Below are positions 10,530 to 18,459 of a stretch of DNA of 64,000 bases, piece by piece. A program made the position numbers and the translations under genes. Each line of letters opens with the position of its first letter. The first letter of the stretch is position 1. The DNA comes from Amia ocellicauda (Eukaryota > Chordata > Actinopteri > Amiiformes > Amiidae): the NCBI RefSeq assembly GCF_036373705.1, contig NW_027102721.1:1-64000 (forward strand). The letters are read 5' to 3'. The notes below the pieces were generated by a model. The model ran no database searches. It was not told where the DNA came from and saw only the letters and a list, made by a program, of their open reading frames with translations.

Positions 10530-11018
10530 TTAAAAGATGTATCCTGAGGCTCTATTTGTCTTTCTTTGAGACTTTCTTTTTGCAGGTTTTTTCTTGTGCT
10601 GCTTCCTTCTCCGAGTGTTTCCACGATATGTTGGAGAATGAGAGCTTCTTCGTTTTTTGTTAGCCACGGATCTTCGTCGCCCTGGTGGACACATACTGTT
10701 TCTTCTTTTACCCCCCCTCCTCGCCATTACCATGAGACCCGAACCCTCCTGCTGCTCATGGCTAGCTGCCCGGTTCATAACATTGGTGAACACGTCACTA
10801 ACAATATTTTTAGCCGCTGATTTCAAGTGGGGTCTGGCTATAGCAGAGCCTCTCTTAAGCAGGGGTACGGCCATTCTAAAGAGACCACGAAAGAGTCCTC
10901 CTAGACCGGCTCCATACATTGTGGGGGCTCCTACAAAACCGGGCAAGCCGTTCACGGCTTGCATCTTGTAATAATCCACATAGGCGCTAGGATCTACATA
11001 ACCCCTCGAGGTAGCCAT
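10530..11018 (-). CDS. Basic core / pVI-like minor virion protein, Polinton copy 1
   Basis: The 162-residue protein has a hydrophobic, Gly-rich N-terminal third (G-A-G-L-G-G-L-F-R-G-L-F-R) that could form an amphipathic helix, and a very basic C-terminal half rich in Lys/Arg. Between capsid and penton genes this fits a DNA-binding or membrane-lytic virion protein analogous to adenovirus pVI/pVII/pX. Small Gly-Gly or Gly-X sites could be cut by the neighbouring protease, but no site is certain. The start was set at the internal ATG in the TTATTAAAATG context, 1 bp after the penton stop. Confidence 0.65.
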   Translation of the reverse strand: MATSRGYVDPSAYVDYYKMQAVNGLPGFVGAPTMYGAGLGGLFRGLFRMAVPLLKRGSAIARPHLKSAAKNIVSDVFTNVMNRAASHEQQEGSGLMVMARRGGKRRNSMCPPGRRRSVANKKRRSSHSPTYRGNTRRRKQHKKKPAKRKSQRKTNRASGYIF

Positions 11019-11019
11019 T

Positions 11020-11775
11020 TTAATAATGTACACACTGTTTCAGGGGTCGAAAATGTAGTTTGACAATAACTTTACCGAAGCGGAAGGGTACGTTGATATT
11101 CTGATCCGATTTTACTTCGATCGTGATGTTGTCAAAGTGGGTCTTTGAGACTGGTACGTAGTGTGGCTTGTCATAAGTAATTGTGACCATGTCATTGCTT
11201 TTACCTTTAATAAGTACATTTCTCAAAAGGGGGACATAGCTATCCCCGACCCTCTGGTGTGTTATGATATCCGTATACACATAAAGAGTGTAAAAGCCGC
11301 CACTGATGTCAGCCGGGAAGGGTGCCACCACTTCTGAGAACCTGCTCTCTGTGTCAGAATAGAACCCTAATATACGCCCCAGTTGTCCTTTGGTTTGAAT
11401 GCTAATACCAGGTTTTGACACCTTGTACACTCTGTTTTTAATAGGGTTGTAATATAGCTTGATGTTGGGGGTGCCTTCTGAGAACTGTTTATGCATCTCA
11501 TCTAATATTGTATCCACATTGTCATAATAACCTCCTTGCATCGTGAATGTCCATTGACTCTTTTTAACATCGTCAAAAATGGCGAAGGTGGCATCCTTAT
11601 CTTGTAAAACAGCCCAAGTGTAAGGATACTGTATTTCCGCCAACCCCACTTCCCACGACCCCCTTAGATCTATAGATTTTCCAAATTGTACCGTGTAACT
11701 GGATATTTCATTTTTAGGGTATATATCGAGAGAGGCGTTACTGGGTAGAGTCACGTAGAAGCCTCCTGATTCCAT
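11020..11775 (-). CDS. Penton / minor capsid protein (single jelly roll), Polinton copy 1
   Basis: The protein starts M-E-S-G-G-F-Y-V-T-L-P-S-N-A-S, the usual N-terminus of Polinton penton-like proteins, followed by D-L-R-G-S-W-E-V-G-L-A-E-I-Q-Y-P. It is expected to occupy the fivefold vertices. The frame stays open upstream to 11889, overlapping the integrase 3' end; in-frame ATGs at 11802 and 11817 are alternatives. I chose 11775 because of the family start. The stop lies 1 bp from the core-protein ATG. Confidence 0.85.
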   Translation of the reverse strand: MESGGFYVTLPSNASLDIYPKNEISSYTVQFGKSIDLRGSWEVGLAEIQYPYTWAVLQDKDATFAIFDDVKKSQWTFTMQGGYYDNVDTILDEMHKQFSEGTPNIKLYYNPIKNRVYKVSKPGISIQTKGQLGRILGFYSDTESRFSEVVAPFPADISGGFYTLYVYTDIITHQRVGDSYVPLLRNVLIKGKSNDMVTITYDKPHYVPVSKTHFDNITIEVKSDQNINVPFRFGKVIVKLHFRPLKQCVHY

Positions 11776-11821
11776 CTTGAGTATCGAAAGTAATGACCCC
11801 ATCACACCAGCGGGCATGTTG

Positions 11822-12913
11822 TTATAAGGCTTGAATATCACAAACCTGTTGTTCCGGGACCCAACTATTGAACTTTTCAGGCCATCCAAGCCATTTCACC
11901 AACACATATTTTTTCCGGTTCTGGGTTTTCTCAGCTAATATCTTTTCAACTCTGTATACAATGTCTTTACCCACAATAATTTTTTGTAACTCGGCTTCGT
12001 AAAACGTTCCTTCTATATCCTCCCCGTCATAGTCTTTTAACCGGTACACGGGGGGGTCTCTAGCCACCTGTTCGGTAACTGTAAAATATTCGTCAGAAAA
12101 TGTTTGTTCATAACCTTTGGCAAAAGTACTCCTTAGCTTTGAAACGCGAACCACATCACCGATGTTGAACTTATAAGTAGTTTTCCCCTTCTTAATAAAT
12201 GGGCCGTATAATTTTTTATAGACCTTAAAAGAATTACTTTGATCAACATCTATAGGCTTCATTTTAATACTGGCGTGATACCCTTGGTTGTAAGCATCGA
12301 TAAAATCCTGAACTTTATCAAAATACTTGAACGTGTTGACCGCTGTAAAATATCTCCACATTTTGGTCTTTATGGTGCGGTTAAACCTCTCCACCACCGA
12401 TGCCTTAAGCTCATTACCGGTGGTGAAATGATGTATTTTGTGTCTCTTCAGTAGATTCTGAAATTCTCTGTTGAGAAACTCTTTTCCTTTATCAGTCTGC
12501 AGTTTTTTAGGACATCGTCCCTGGGACAATATATCCTCAAAGGCCCTTGTCACCGCCCGACCTGTTTTATTATGTAGAATGCGAGCCCAGGCATATTTTG
12601 ATAACACATCGATACACATCAACATAAATTTGTGACCATTGTTATGTTTTGATAAATTTGACATATCGACTAGATCCATTTGCCATTGTGAGTCTATGTC
12701 AGTTGCATATACACGGTTTCTTTTAAAGTTAATCCTGAGAGGTTTATGTAAGGTATAGGCGTCTTGTTCCCGTAACCATTCTGAAACAACCACATCATTA
12801 ACCTTCATGCCGGCCTCAGCGAGTCCTCTTTGAAAACCCTTCTTACCCGCCAAACCCCCAATCTTGGCTGGGTTGTAGTATAGTTCATGCATTTGGGGAG
12901 CTTGCCGAGTCAT
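11822..12913 (-). CDS. int: Retroviral-type (rve) integrase with C-terminal chromodomain, Polinton copy 1
   Basis: This 363-residue integrase has a D-D-E catalytic triad: Asp80 in Q-M-D-L-V-D, Asp141 in Q-T-D-K-G and Glu175 in V-V-E-R-F-N-R-T. At about 318-360 there is a chromodomain (Y-R-V-E-K-I-L, then Y-L-V-K-W-L-G-W-like strand and S-W-V-P-E). The enzyme joins element ends to host DNA with a 6-bp staggered cut, which fits the 6-bp flanking repeat seen here. The frame is open a little upstream, but the first ATG is at 12913. A TATA box lies 40 bp upstream. The chromodomain may bind methylated histones and steer insertion. Confidence 0.95.
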   Translation of the reverse strand: MTRQAPQMHELYYNPAKIGGLAGKKGFQRGLAEAGMKVNDVVVSEWLREQDAYTLHKPLRINFKRNRVYATDIDSQWQMDLVDMSNLSKHNNGHKFMLMCIDVLSKYAWARILHNKTGRAVTRAFEDILSQGRCPKKLQTDKGKEFLNREFQNLLKRHKIHHFTTGNELKASVVERFNRTIKTKMWRYFTAVNTFKYFDKVQDFIDAYNQGYHASIKMKPIDVDQSNSFKVYKKLYGPFIKKGKTTYKFNIGDVVRVSKLRSTFAKGYEQTFSDEYFTVTEQVARDPPVYRLKDYDGEDIEGTFYEAELQKIIVGKDIVYRVEKILAEKTQNRKKYVLVKWLGWPEKFNSWVPEQQVCDIQAL

Positions 12914-12952
12914 TCTGCCAAATAAACACACAGACCCACACTATGCGCAAAG

Positions 12953-12960
12953 TTTTTATA
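12953..12960 (-). promoter_or_regulatory. TATA box upstream of integrase, copy 1
   Basis: On the minus strand this reads TATAAAAA, 40 bp upstream of the integrase ATG. It follows the poly(A) signal of the preceding genes, so it probably starts the integrase-to-protease transcript. Confidence 0.55.
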
Positions 12961-12968
12961 CAAGGTTT

Positions 12969-12974
12969 TTTATT
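12969..12974 (-). terminator. AATAAA at the end of the Bcl-2-like gene, copy 1
   Basis: Minus-strand AATAAA overlaps the stop region of the gene ending at 12970. It separates the three right-end genes from the integrase/capsid block. Confidence 0.55.
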
Positions 12975-13476
12975 CAACTTCAGGAGAGCAGATACCCCTT
13001 TTTAGACATTTGAGAAAAGTATAACATACACAACAATTTTTTCTACGGTCCAGACAAAAAGAAATCAGATGATTGGTTACTTGATCTATATCAACAAATA
13101 CCTGTTTCTTTATCTTGTAGGCACACACCTCAGTTACATATGTAAATAAAACAACAATATGACCTATTTTAAAAGTAAACAGAGGGGTATTAAACATGCT
13201 CAGTAAAAGGTCATACAGATGTTGATGAAATGGCCTAATATCATTCTTGGCCCCCTTGAGCGCTTCATCCCAGTGTTCGTACCCCCCGGTCTTTGTTACA
13301 GCAACCATTAACTTTTCCAGGTTTGAAAGTTGATCCTCATCGATGGTTAAATCTGTAGAGAAAAGGCTCGCGTTGGCTACTTTTCTGTCAAGCACATGGT
13401 GTAATAGCGCTCTCAGGTTAGCTGCAGAGTGTTGATGACAGAACCAGTTGCAGCAGCAGTCCAGAACATTCCCCAT
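12970..13476 (-). CDS. Possible Bcl-2-like apoptosis regulator, Polinton copy 1
   Basis: The 168-residue helical protein has a stretch at about 96-118 (I-G-H-I-V-V-L-F-T-Y-V-T-E-V-C) that resembles the Bcl-2 BH1 helix pair, where cellular members read W-G-R-I-V-A-F-F-x-F-G-G-x-L-C. The N-terminus is unusually rich in Cys/His (C-C-C-N-W-F-C-H-Q-H). Length and helix layout fit a compact viral Bcl-2 or E1B-19K-like protein, which would block cell death during replication. No C-terminal membrane anchor is obvious. The likeness is by eye and local; an unrelated helical protein is the alternative. It lies 12 bp from the upstream gene, with which it probably shares a transcript. Confidence 0.42.
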   Translation of the reverse strand: MGNVLDCCCNWFCHQHSAANLRALLHHVLDRKVANASLFSTDLTIDEDQLSNLEKLMVAVTKTGGYEHWDEALKGAKNDIRPFHQHLYDLLLSMFNTPLFTFKIGHIVVLFTYVTEVCAYKIKKQVFVDIDQVTNHLISFCLDRRKNCCVCYTFLKCLKRGICSPEVE

Positions 13477-13488
13477 GTTCAAAGTCCC

Positions 13489-14337
13489 TTAGTTCAGGTC
13501 AGAGTCTGAATCAGTGGCGTAGATGTCGAATTCTTCGTCGCTGCCCCCAGCTTTAACTTCTTTACGGAAGAAATAAGCTTTTAGCTTGCCAGCGGTTTTT
13601 CTACTTGGCTCATCCAGGTCATTGAGCAGCTGCCCAAGTTTCTCTATTATAAACGGCTCCTTTTTCAGCTCCAGCAAAATCTCATCTATGATTTTCTGGA
13701 CTTGTCCAGCAGTGACATGTATGTGGGAGTAAGACAGAGCCTTGATTAGTGCCGGTTTCAGCCACGGTTTGTTCAGTCTTCTGTAAAACACGTTGAAATA
13801 GAACAGGAAATAGTAACGGTCTGGTTCAAACAAACAACTGTGTCTCAACTGACTGGGGTGATTCACTTCACACCCCCGACAGACTTCTTTCAGAGCTCGG
13901 TCGATGAGAGCACTCAGAATATACACCAGGGTGCTTTTAACCACTCTGCTTACTTGGACACCTACCCCGGGCATAAATCCTGCGTCTTCATCACGCCCCC
14001 GAGACCGTCCGATGCTCATTGGGTCGCCTGGTGGTTTGTGGGGTGTTTCTACATCCATTGGACTGACCCCCTCCTGAGACGCACAGACGGTAGACAGTTC
14101 GGCAAAATCGAGGCCCTCCATGAGCTCCAGAGGCTGGGGATCCCCGAGACTCATTTGGACATCCATCGCTCCGCATGTTGTTTCGTCCTGAGGGACCGGG
14201 GTCTGAGGTCTTGGAGGGTAACCGCAGTCAGAGGGTTCCGGAGTGTATACAAAATCTGGGGAATAGAACCAGGGGTGATCCCGGGTTTGAAGAGGCCTGT
14301 AGAGCCTGTCGACGTCCGCAGCTTTCGGGTAAGACAT
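13489..14337 (-). CDS. Polinton accessory protein with Cys/His cluster (HPSQ motif), copy 1
   Basis: The 282-residue product has a Pro/Asp-rich, probably disordered first 120 residues. A folded region follows with C153-x2-C156-x3-H160-P-S-Q-x2-H166-x-C168, a plausible zinc site. After that come an aromatic stretch, a helical C-terminal part and an acidic tail (D-S-D-S-D). I recall the C-x-G-C-x3-H-P-S-Q-x-x-H-x-C pattern from uncharacterised proteins of vertebrate mobile elements, but I cannot name a family. A TATA box and TACGTCA motif lie just upstream. A regulatory role is a guess from the acidic, modular layout. Confidence 0.55.
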   Translation of the reverse strand: MSYPKAADVDRLYRPLQTRDHPWFYSPDFVYTPEPSDCGYPPRPQTPVPQDETTCGAMDVQMSLGDPQPLELMEGLDFAELSTVCASQEGVSPMDVETPHKPPGDPMSIGRSRGRDEDAGFMPGVGVQVSRVVKSTLVYILSALIDRALKEVCRGCEVNHPSQLRHSCLFEPDRYYFLFYFNVFYRRLNKPWLKPALIKALSYSHIHVTAGQVQKIIDEILLELKKEPFIIEKLGQLLNDLDEPSRKTAGKLKAYFFRKEVKAGGSDEEFDIYATDSDSDLN

Positions 14338-14372
14338 TCTCTTTAATTTTAAACCATGAATGAATTGTTGCG

Positions 14373-14400
14373 CCTTTTATCCTATCTCTTCACTACGTCA
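14373..14400 (-). promoter_or_regulatory. TATA box plus CRE-like motif upstream of the HPSQ-motif gene, copy 1
   Basis: On the minus strand a TGACGTA motif (14394-14400) precedes ATAAAAGG (14373-14380), which is 36 bp upstream of the ATG at 14337. The same 7-mer occurs three times in each terminal repeat. Confidence 0.5.
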
Positions 14401-14415
14401 CGACACACCGCCCTC

Positions 14416-15126
14416 TTAGAAGAGAGTAGACCCTGAGCCGTCAGACCCCCCTCCAACCCCCCACAGGTCGTCTGTTTTATCATCGTCGTCGTCATTCAAG
14501 GGGGATATATAATCCATAATCCAGCATATTCTCCTTCTAACAGAATCCAGTTGTGAACATTTGGTCAAGATGTCAAAACCATCATTTATACAGTTTATGA
14601 CCTCTTTCAAGAACGGCCAGTCCACGGCGTCAAACATAATTTCAGTAACCTGTTTTTCTGGATCCTCCACAACCCCTTCAATAGGGTTTGTAATCAGGGT
14701 ACTGCTAAACAAAACCTTACGATCAGTAGTTAGAGATAGACTCTTCACCACTGTACCGTAGTTCTGCAAGCTTTCCCATTCACACCTTTCAAAACTCTGA
14801 GTCGGAGACTCCGTTTCGCCTTCTCTTGGACCCTCTTGCAAGCCTTCTAGAGTCTTATCCACAAGCCCCAGGTCTCTCCATGCCATCACCTTCAACCAGT
14901 CCTCAAAAGAGTATTCAATCACCGTCTCAAAAGGTTCCAACGTATCCTCCTTCTCTCCCAAAGCAAAAAGCTCCACTCCAACATAGCTGGGATCCCTTTT
15001 AAAGCGGTAACCCCGTCGACCCCCCCAGAACAACACCCAGGAGCGTTCAATCTTCAAATTGGTGAGTACAGGAACCCTTGCCCGGGATTGTTTCTTGCGG
15101 GGTTTCATGTTGATGTCGCTGGACAT
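14416..15126 (-). CDS. Right-end Polinton protein of unknown function, copy 1
   Basis: The 236-residue protein begins with a basic segment (K-P-R-K-K-Q-S-R-A-R), which could be a nuclear localisation signal. A mixed fold with several Trp residues follows (S-W-V-L-F-W-G-G-R-R-G-Y-R, then E-D-W-L-K-V-M-A-W), then a linker rich in Glu, and a second block (V-D-W-P-F-L-K-E-V-I-N-C). It ends in an acidic D-D-D-D-D-K and Gly/Ser tail. I recognise no family. Being the first gene from the right end with its own TATA box next to a CRE-rich terminal repeat, it is likely expressed early. Confidence 0.55.
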   Translation of the reverse strand: MSSDINMKPRKKQSRARVPVLTNLKIERSWVLFWGGRRGYRFKRDPSYVGVELFALGEKEDTLEPFETVIEYSFEDWLKVMAWRDLGLVDKTLEGLQEGPREGETESPTQSFERCEWESLQNYGTVVKSLSLTTDRKVLFSSTLITNPIEGVVEDPEKQVTEIMFDAVDWPFLKEVINCINDGFDILTKCSQLDSVRRRICWIMDYISPLNDDDDDKTDDLWGVGGGSDGSGSTLF

Positions 15127-15192
15127 GTTGAAGAAGCGGGATGTTTCAGATGCTGAGAATTAAAGAGGTATTGCCTAAAAGCAGCGCGGGGT

Positions 15193-15200
15193 CTTAAATA
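15193..15200 (-). promoter_or_regulatory. TATA-like box of the right-end gene, copy 1
   Basis: Minus-strand TATTTAAG lies 67 bp upstream of the ATG at 15126. CRE-like motifs of the terminal repeat start about 100 bp further upstream. Confidence 0.45.
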
Positions 15201-15229
15201 GAGAGGAGAGTTTCGGGGCGTTGCCTTCA

Positions 15230-15244
15230 GGGGGGGGGGGGGGG
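15230..15244 (+). repeat. G15 homopolymer beside the right terminal repeat, copy 1
   Basis: An uninterrupted run of 15 G lies 3 bp inside the right terminal repeat. Copy 2 has the same run at 48518-48532. Confidence 0.9.
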
Positions 15245-15247
15245 TCT

Positions 15248-15428
15248 TTACGGGTGGCCTTGTTGTTCAGGGTTTTAGCGGTGTACACTTTCTGACGGAT
15301 ATGACGTAGGAATAATTAAGGAAATAACTCTAAAATCACGCCCCCCAATTATGACGTAGGAATATTAATAAGCTTAGGGCATACGTCATAACAAAATAGG
15401 CCGCGCCCAAAAAACCCTACTATCTACT
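15248..15428. repeat. Right terminal inverted repeat, Polinton copy 1 (181 bp)
   Basis: Read inwards it begins AGTAGATAGTAGGG and matches the left terminal repeat of copy 2 with only a few differences. It carries three TGACGTA motifs and a run of six T (read leftwards) 15 bp from the tip. Confidence 0.93.
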
Positions 15429-15434
15429 CACAGG
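15429..15434. other. Target-site duplication, right side of Polinton copy 1 (CACAGG)
   Basis: Six bases directly after the Polinton end correspond to the uninterrupted tRNA-unit sequence CACAGG|TCCTAGG seen, for example, at 59275-59286. Six bp is the usual Polinton duplication length. Confidence 0.75.
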
Positions 15435-15461
15435 TCCTAGGGGAAGAGCAACAGATCCACC

Positions 15462-15533
15462 TTCCCTGACCGGGAATCGAACCCGGGCCGCGGCGGTGAG
15501 AGCGCCGAATCCTGACCACTAGACCACCAGGGA
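15462..15533 (-). tRNA. tRNA-Glu(CTC), unit U1
   Basis: This 72-nt cloverleaf has a TCCCTGG acceptor, anticodon loop CTCTCAC with anticodon CTC, and T-arm GGTTCGATTCC (B box). It is almost the standard vertebrate tRNA-Glu. G7 pairs with U66 as a wobble. The natural T4 terminator of the unit has been displaced by the Polinton, but its end supplies a T6 run 47 nt downstream. Confidence 0.93.
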
Positions 15534-15668
15534 CGGCTCCGGAAGTGACCCGCCACACGCAGCACTCTGGGCGCAACTTGGCTCACTCTGGACTTGGCCG
15601 TGCGACAGAGCGAGACGTGTGCGTAGAGCAGAAACCTTCGTCACGGGCAAGAGGTGGGCAGCCGGCTT

Positions 15669-15740
15669 GGTTCCATGGTGTAATGGTTAGCACTCTGGAC
15701 TCTGAATCCAGCGATCCGAGTTCAAGTCTCGGTGGGACCT
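15669..15740 (+). tRNA. tRNA-Gln(CTG), unit U1
   Basis: This 72-nt cloverleaf has GGTTCCA acceptor, A box in TGGTGTAATGG, anticodon loop with CTG, and B box GAGTTCAAGTC. It differs by about two bases from the usual vertebrate gene. The acceptor has one U4:G69 wobble. No run of four T occurs until about 16051, some 310 bp downstream, which is unusual for a Pol III gene. Confidence 0.92.
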
Positions 15741-15896
15741 GGGGCCCTTGGCAGGGGCAGCGGCGGTGAAGCGGTGGTCTCCCTGCGTGAGGGCCTGTGT
15801 CTGCGAATAAGGCCTGTTTATGTTCCCTCTTGGGAGGCTTGGAGACGAATTGGCAAAAACTCCGGGTCGGCCTGGTGCGTTCATCTTCCTGGTGGT

Positions 15897-16548
15897 GACC
15901 GCGTGGCTTAACGGAGAAGAAGGTGCCTGTGTTGACAGATTACAGATAGATTATTTCCCTTCTTGGAAATCATCGTTAAAGCGAAAAGGAACTTTGTAAA
16001 CCAGCTAGCTTGGAAGCAACCACGTCAGGGCATTCTTTCAGTGAGACCTCGGTTTTTTACAAGCACGAGTGAAGCTTTAAAAGAAAATGACATAGAATGT
16101 TTGCGGCCGTTCATCCAATCAAAAGTTGCAAGCCCGAGTCCGATTGCGGTCTGTCTTCCCTGGGGGCGGGGGGGATTGTGTTTTGTGAGATTCGGGGGAG
16201 AGGTGAGGTGGCTTTCTTTGGTGTATGCCAGAGGTCCGGTGAGAGGTTGTCTTTTACAACTGTCCCTCAGTCAATACCAAAAACAGTCCCTGCCAATCTG
16301 GGAAAGCCATTCAGTCCACAAACAGAGTTTTGACAAACATCCTGCGGGCTTTTTCTCCACCGTTTGATCCTTTTATCGTTGACAGGAATTTCTACAGGGT
16401 ACGTCCCGAACAGGTGCCTCAATGGCTGTTTGCTAGCTCGATAAATCTAACTTGCTCGGTCTGCATACTATCTTTAATCTAAAACATCATACAGTCTCTT
16501 CGGTCTGACTTCGGATCGGAAGATTGAGGGTTGGAGTGCCTTTGCGGT
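15897..16548 (+). pseudogene. Split tRNA-Arg(TCG) pseudogene, unit U1
   Basis: The 5' piece (GACCGCGTGGCTTAACGG, from 15897) holds the acceptor and D-arm. The 3' piece (GTCTGACTTCGGATCGGAAG, from 16503) holds the anticodon arm with TCG and the T-arm. About 570 bp of unrelated DNA lie between them in the D-arm, where no tRNA intron occurs. The B box reads GGTTGGA instead of GGTTCGA, and in this unit the last acceptor base is also lost. Confidence 0.8.
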
Positions 16549-16569
16549 GATGGCCTGCGTGAGGGCCAG

Positions 16570-18459
16570 CGATCCCGCTGCCTCTCGCATGCTGTAGCGT
16601 AAGGTACACTTATACATTTCAATTAAAGAAGTGAATTTATAGTATCACCTTATCACGAATTCTGGAATCTTGTAGAACGCAATTTCTGTAATAATTGGAC
16701 GCAGACACCAATTCCAAAGATATAAATTATCAAATGTATTCAAAACAAGACTAAATGTAGCACTACACTAATTATACAAAAGGGAAAAACTAATTACAAT
16801 TCAACTCTAGATCAACAAATCGAAGACAAATCACTTCTGTGACCAAATCAAAGACCATGGGATCACATATGATAACACAAATCGTTAAACAAAAAAGGTT
16901 ATAAACACATTGACTACAATGCCGGTTAGTAAGACGAAGGTGAGTCTCTCGTTAGTATTATTAGTCAGACATTAAATAACTACGCAGGTTAGTATTTATG
17001 TCAGGTAACTTCTCGTTATATATATATCAGTCTCATTCACGTTTAGGTGCCGAGAAAGATCCTATCATTACTTGTTACCACAATTTCTCTTAACTGATTA
17101 TTATTCAATGATTAAGGATAGGCAGAGCCACCAATAATCTAATGTCTATTAACTTGTGTCAATTTCAGACTAAACAGTTAAACAGGAATGAGAAGATATT
17201 TCTCGGCGTTGACAGATTTTATTTCTAAAATGATCAACAAAACAGTTTAATGCAACACACATTTATATTTAAGAAAACTAAATGAAATTACACATTCTAG
17301 AGTTATGAATCACAGATTAACATTTCTAATTGATTTCTCAAATGTCATGAATCATGAACTCCAAACTGTTAAACTTATCTGAACTTCGTCGCAGAGAGGC
17401 CTCTCTGGCTTCGGGCTCAGATAACAGCACACGGCACGAGGTCAGTGTGGTTTGGAACAAAGGCAGTCCGGTTCGGCTTTGTCCAAGAACTTCCACTCAG
17501 TCGATACACCTGGAAGTTGGGGTTTCGCGAAAGTAGAGTCGTTTCCAAACAGATTTTCCACTGGTTTGAAGGCTCCAAGGTTGTGCACAAAATCTTCTTG
17601 GCAAGCAGGGTCTCTCACCGTACTTATTTGAAGACAAAGTCTTTGAGGAAAGCAGGGCTGTGTTTATTCCAAGGGTCAAGTTTCTTAAGACTCAAATAGC
17701 TATTTAAATGACTGACACTTTCGTATACAGTCGACTTAGTCAATTGTCCAGCTGTAAAACTCCACTGATCAGGTGGGCACAGGCGGGCAGCGCAGTCTGT
17801 AAAGTTCTTTATTTAATAAAGTCCTTTAAAAGAATTCTTCGTACGGCTCAATCTCCTTCTCCCAGTTTAACTCTTCTGTTGCCGGCAAAGACTTAGTTGG
17901 TTTCTGGTTCCGGTTCTGGCAACAGAGCTACAGGTTGAGCTGTGGCAGCGAGTTACTGGTTCAGGTGAGAGAGAGCGAGAAAGACTGTCCGCTGTTCCTT
18001 ATACTCTGTCAGATCAAGAGGTGATTGGTTCTTGAGTTTTTGAGATTGGATTTCGGTTTCAGCCCCCAGTGTCCTATTGGAGGGGGGCTTGATTTATGAC
18101 TGATGTCAATCCATGCCATCTTTTGGAAATGCCGGTTGGCCTGGGTTCGTAGCTCTATGTCGGGATTTCGGCTCTCGTCCACTTCAAAGAGTTTTTATCA
18201 CCTACAGGCCCCTTTCTCCAGACATCTCATAGCAGAATTCCAAACCATTTGGCCTCTTCTTGGTGCCATCCTCCCCAAAACTGTCACTTTGATGCAAACC
18301 TGTTCCAAGCTGATGAGCTAAGGGAATCTGATAACTTTGGGGGGTTGAGGTTTTCTTCAGATCAGTGCCTCAGCTCAGAGCCCAAATGCTCTTATCCAAA
18401 TACACCCAACATAACGCTACAATGCTAAGCGAGCGCTCTACCACGTGAGCTAATCCTCA
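16570..18459 (-). pseudogene. Split tRNA-Ala(AGC) pseudogene, unit U1
   Basis: The minus-strand 5' half (18459-18422, TGAGGATTAGCTCACGTGG up to the AGCAT anticodon loop) and a shortened 3' part (16592-16570) flank the LTR-like insert. The acceptor 3' strand is missing in this unit. Confidence 0.8.
16593..18421 (-). mobile_element. LTR-like insertion (probable solo LTR), unit U1
   Basis: The element starts TGTAGCGTAAGG and ends ATAACGCTACA (TG...CA with an 8-bp inverted tip), flanked by ATGC on both sides. Length is 1,829 bp. No gag, pol or env is present. Confidence 0.7.

Larger units (their letters stand above)
1..15428. mobile_element. Polinton/Maverick (adintovirus-type) element, copy 1, left end outside window
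   Basis: This is a virus-like DNA transposon carrying PolB, a rve integrase, an adenain-like protease, a packaging ATPase and two jelly-roll capsid proteins, the diagnostic Polinton set. The right 181-bp terminal inverted repeat is present. By alignment to copy 2 (constant offset of 33,375 on the left half), about 1,159 bp of the left end lie upstream of base 1. Early-type genes run rightwards and virion genes leftwards, meeting near 8.5-8.66 kb. The element is broken, with about one evident break; otherwise its genes are open. Near identity to copy 2 argues that the two arose by duplication, not separate insertion. Confidence 0.96.

Noticed and set aside
15963-16367. Open frame of 110-134 codons inside the tRNA-Arg insert, present in every unit
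   Set aside because: It starts with TTG, overlaps another open frame, has no homology I recognise and sits inside split tRNA pieces. Conservation merely reflects the young tandem array.
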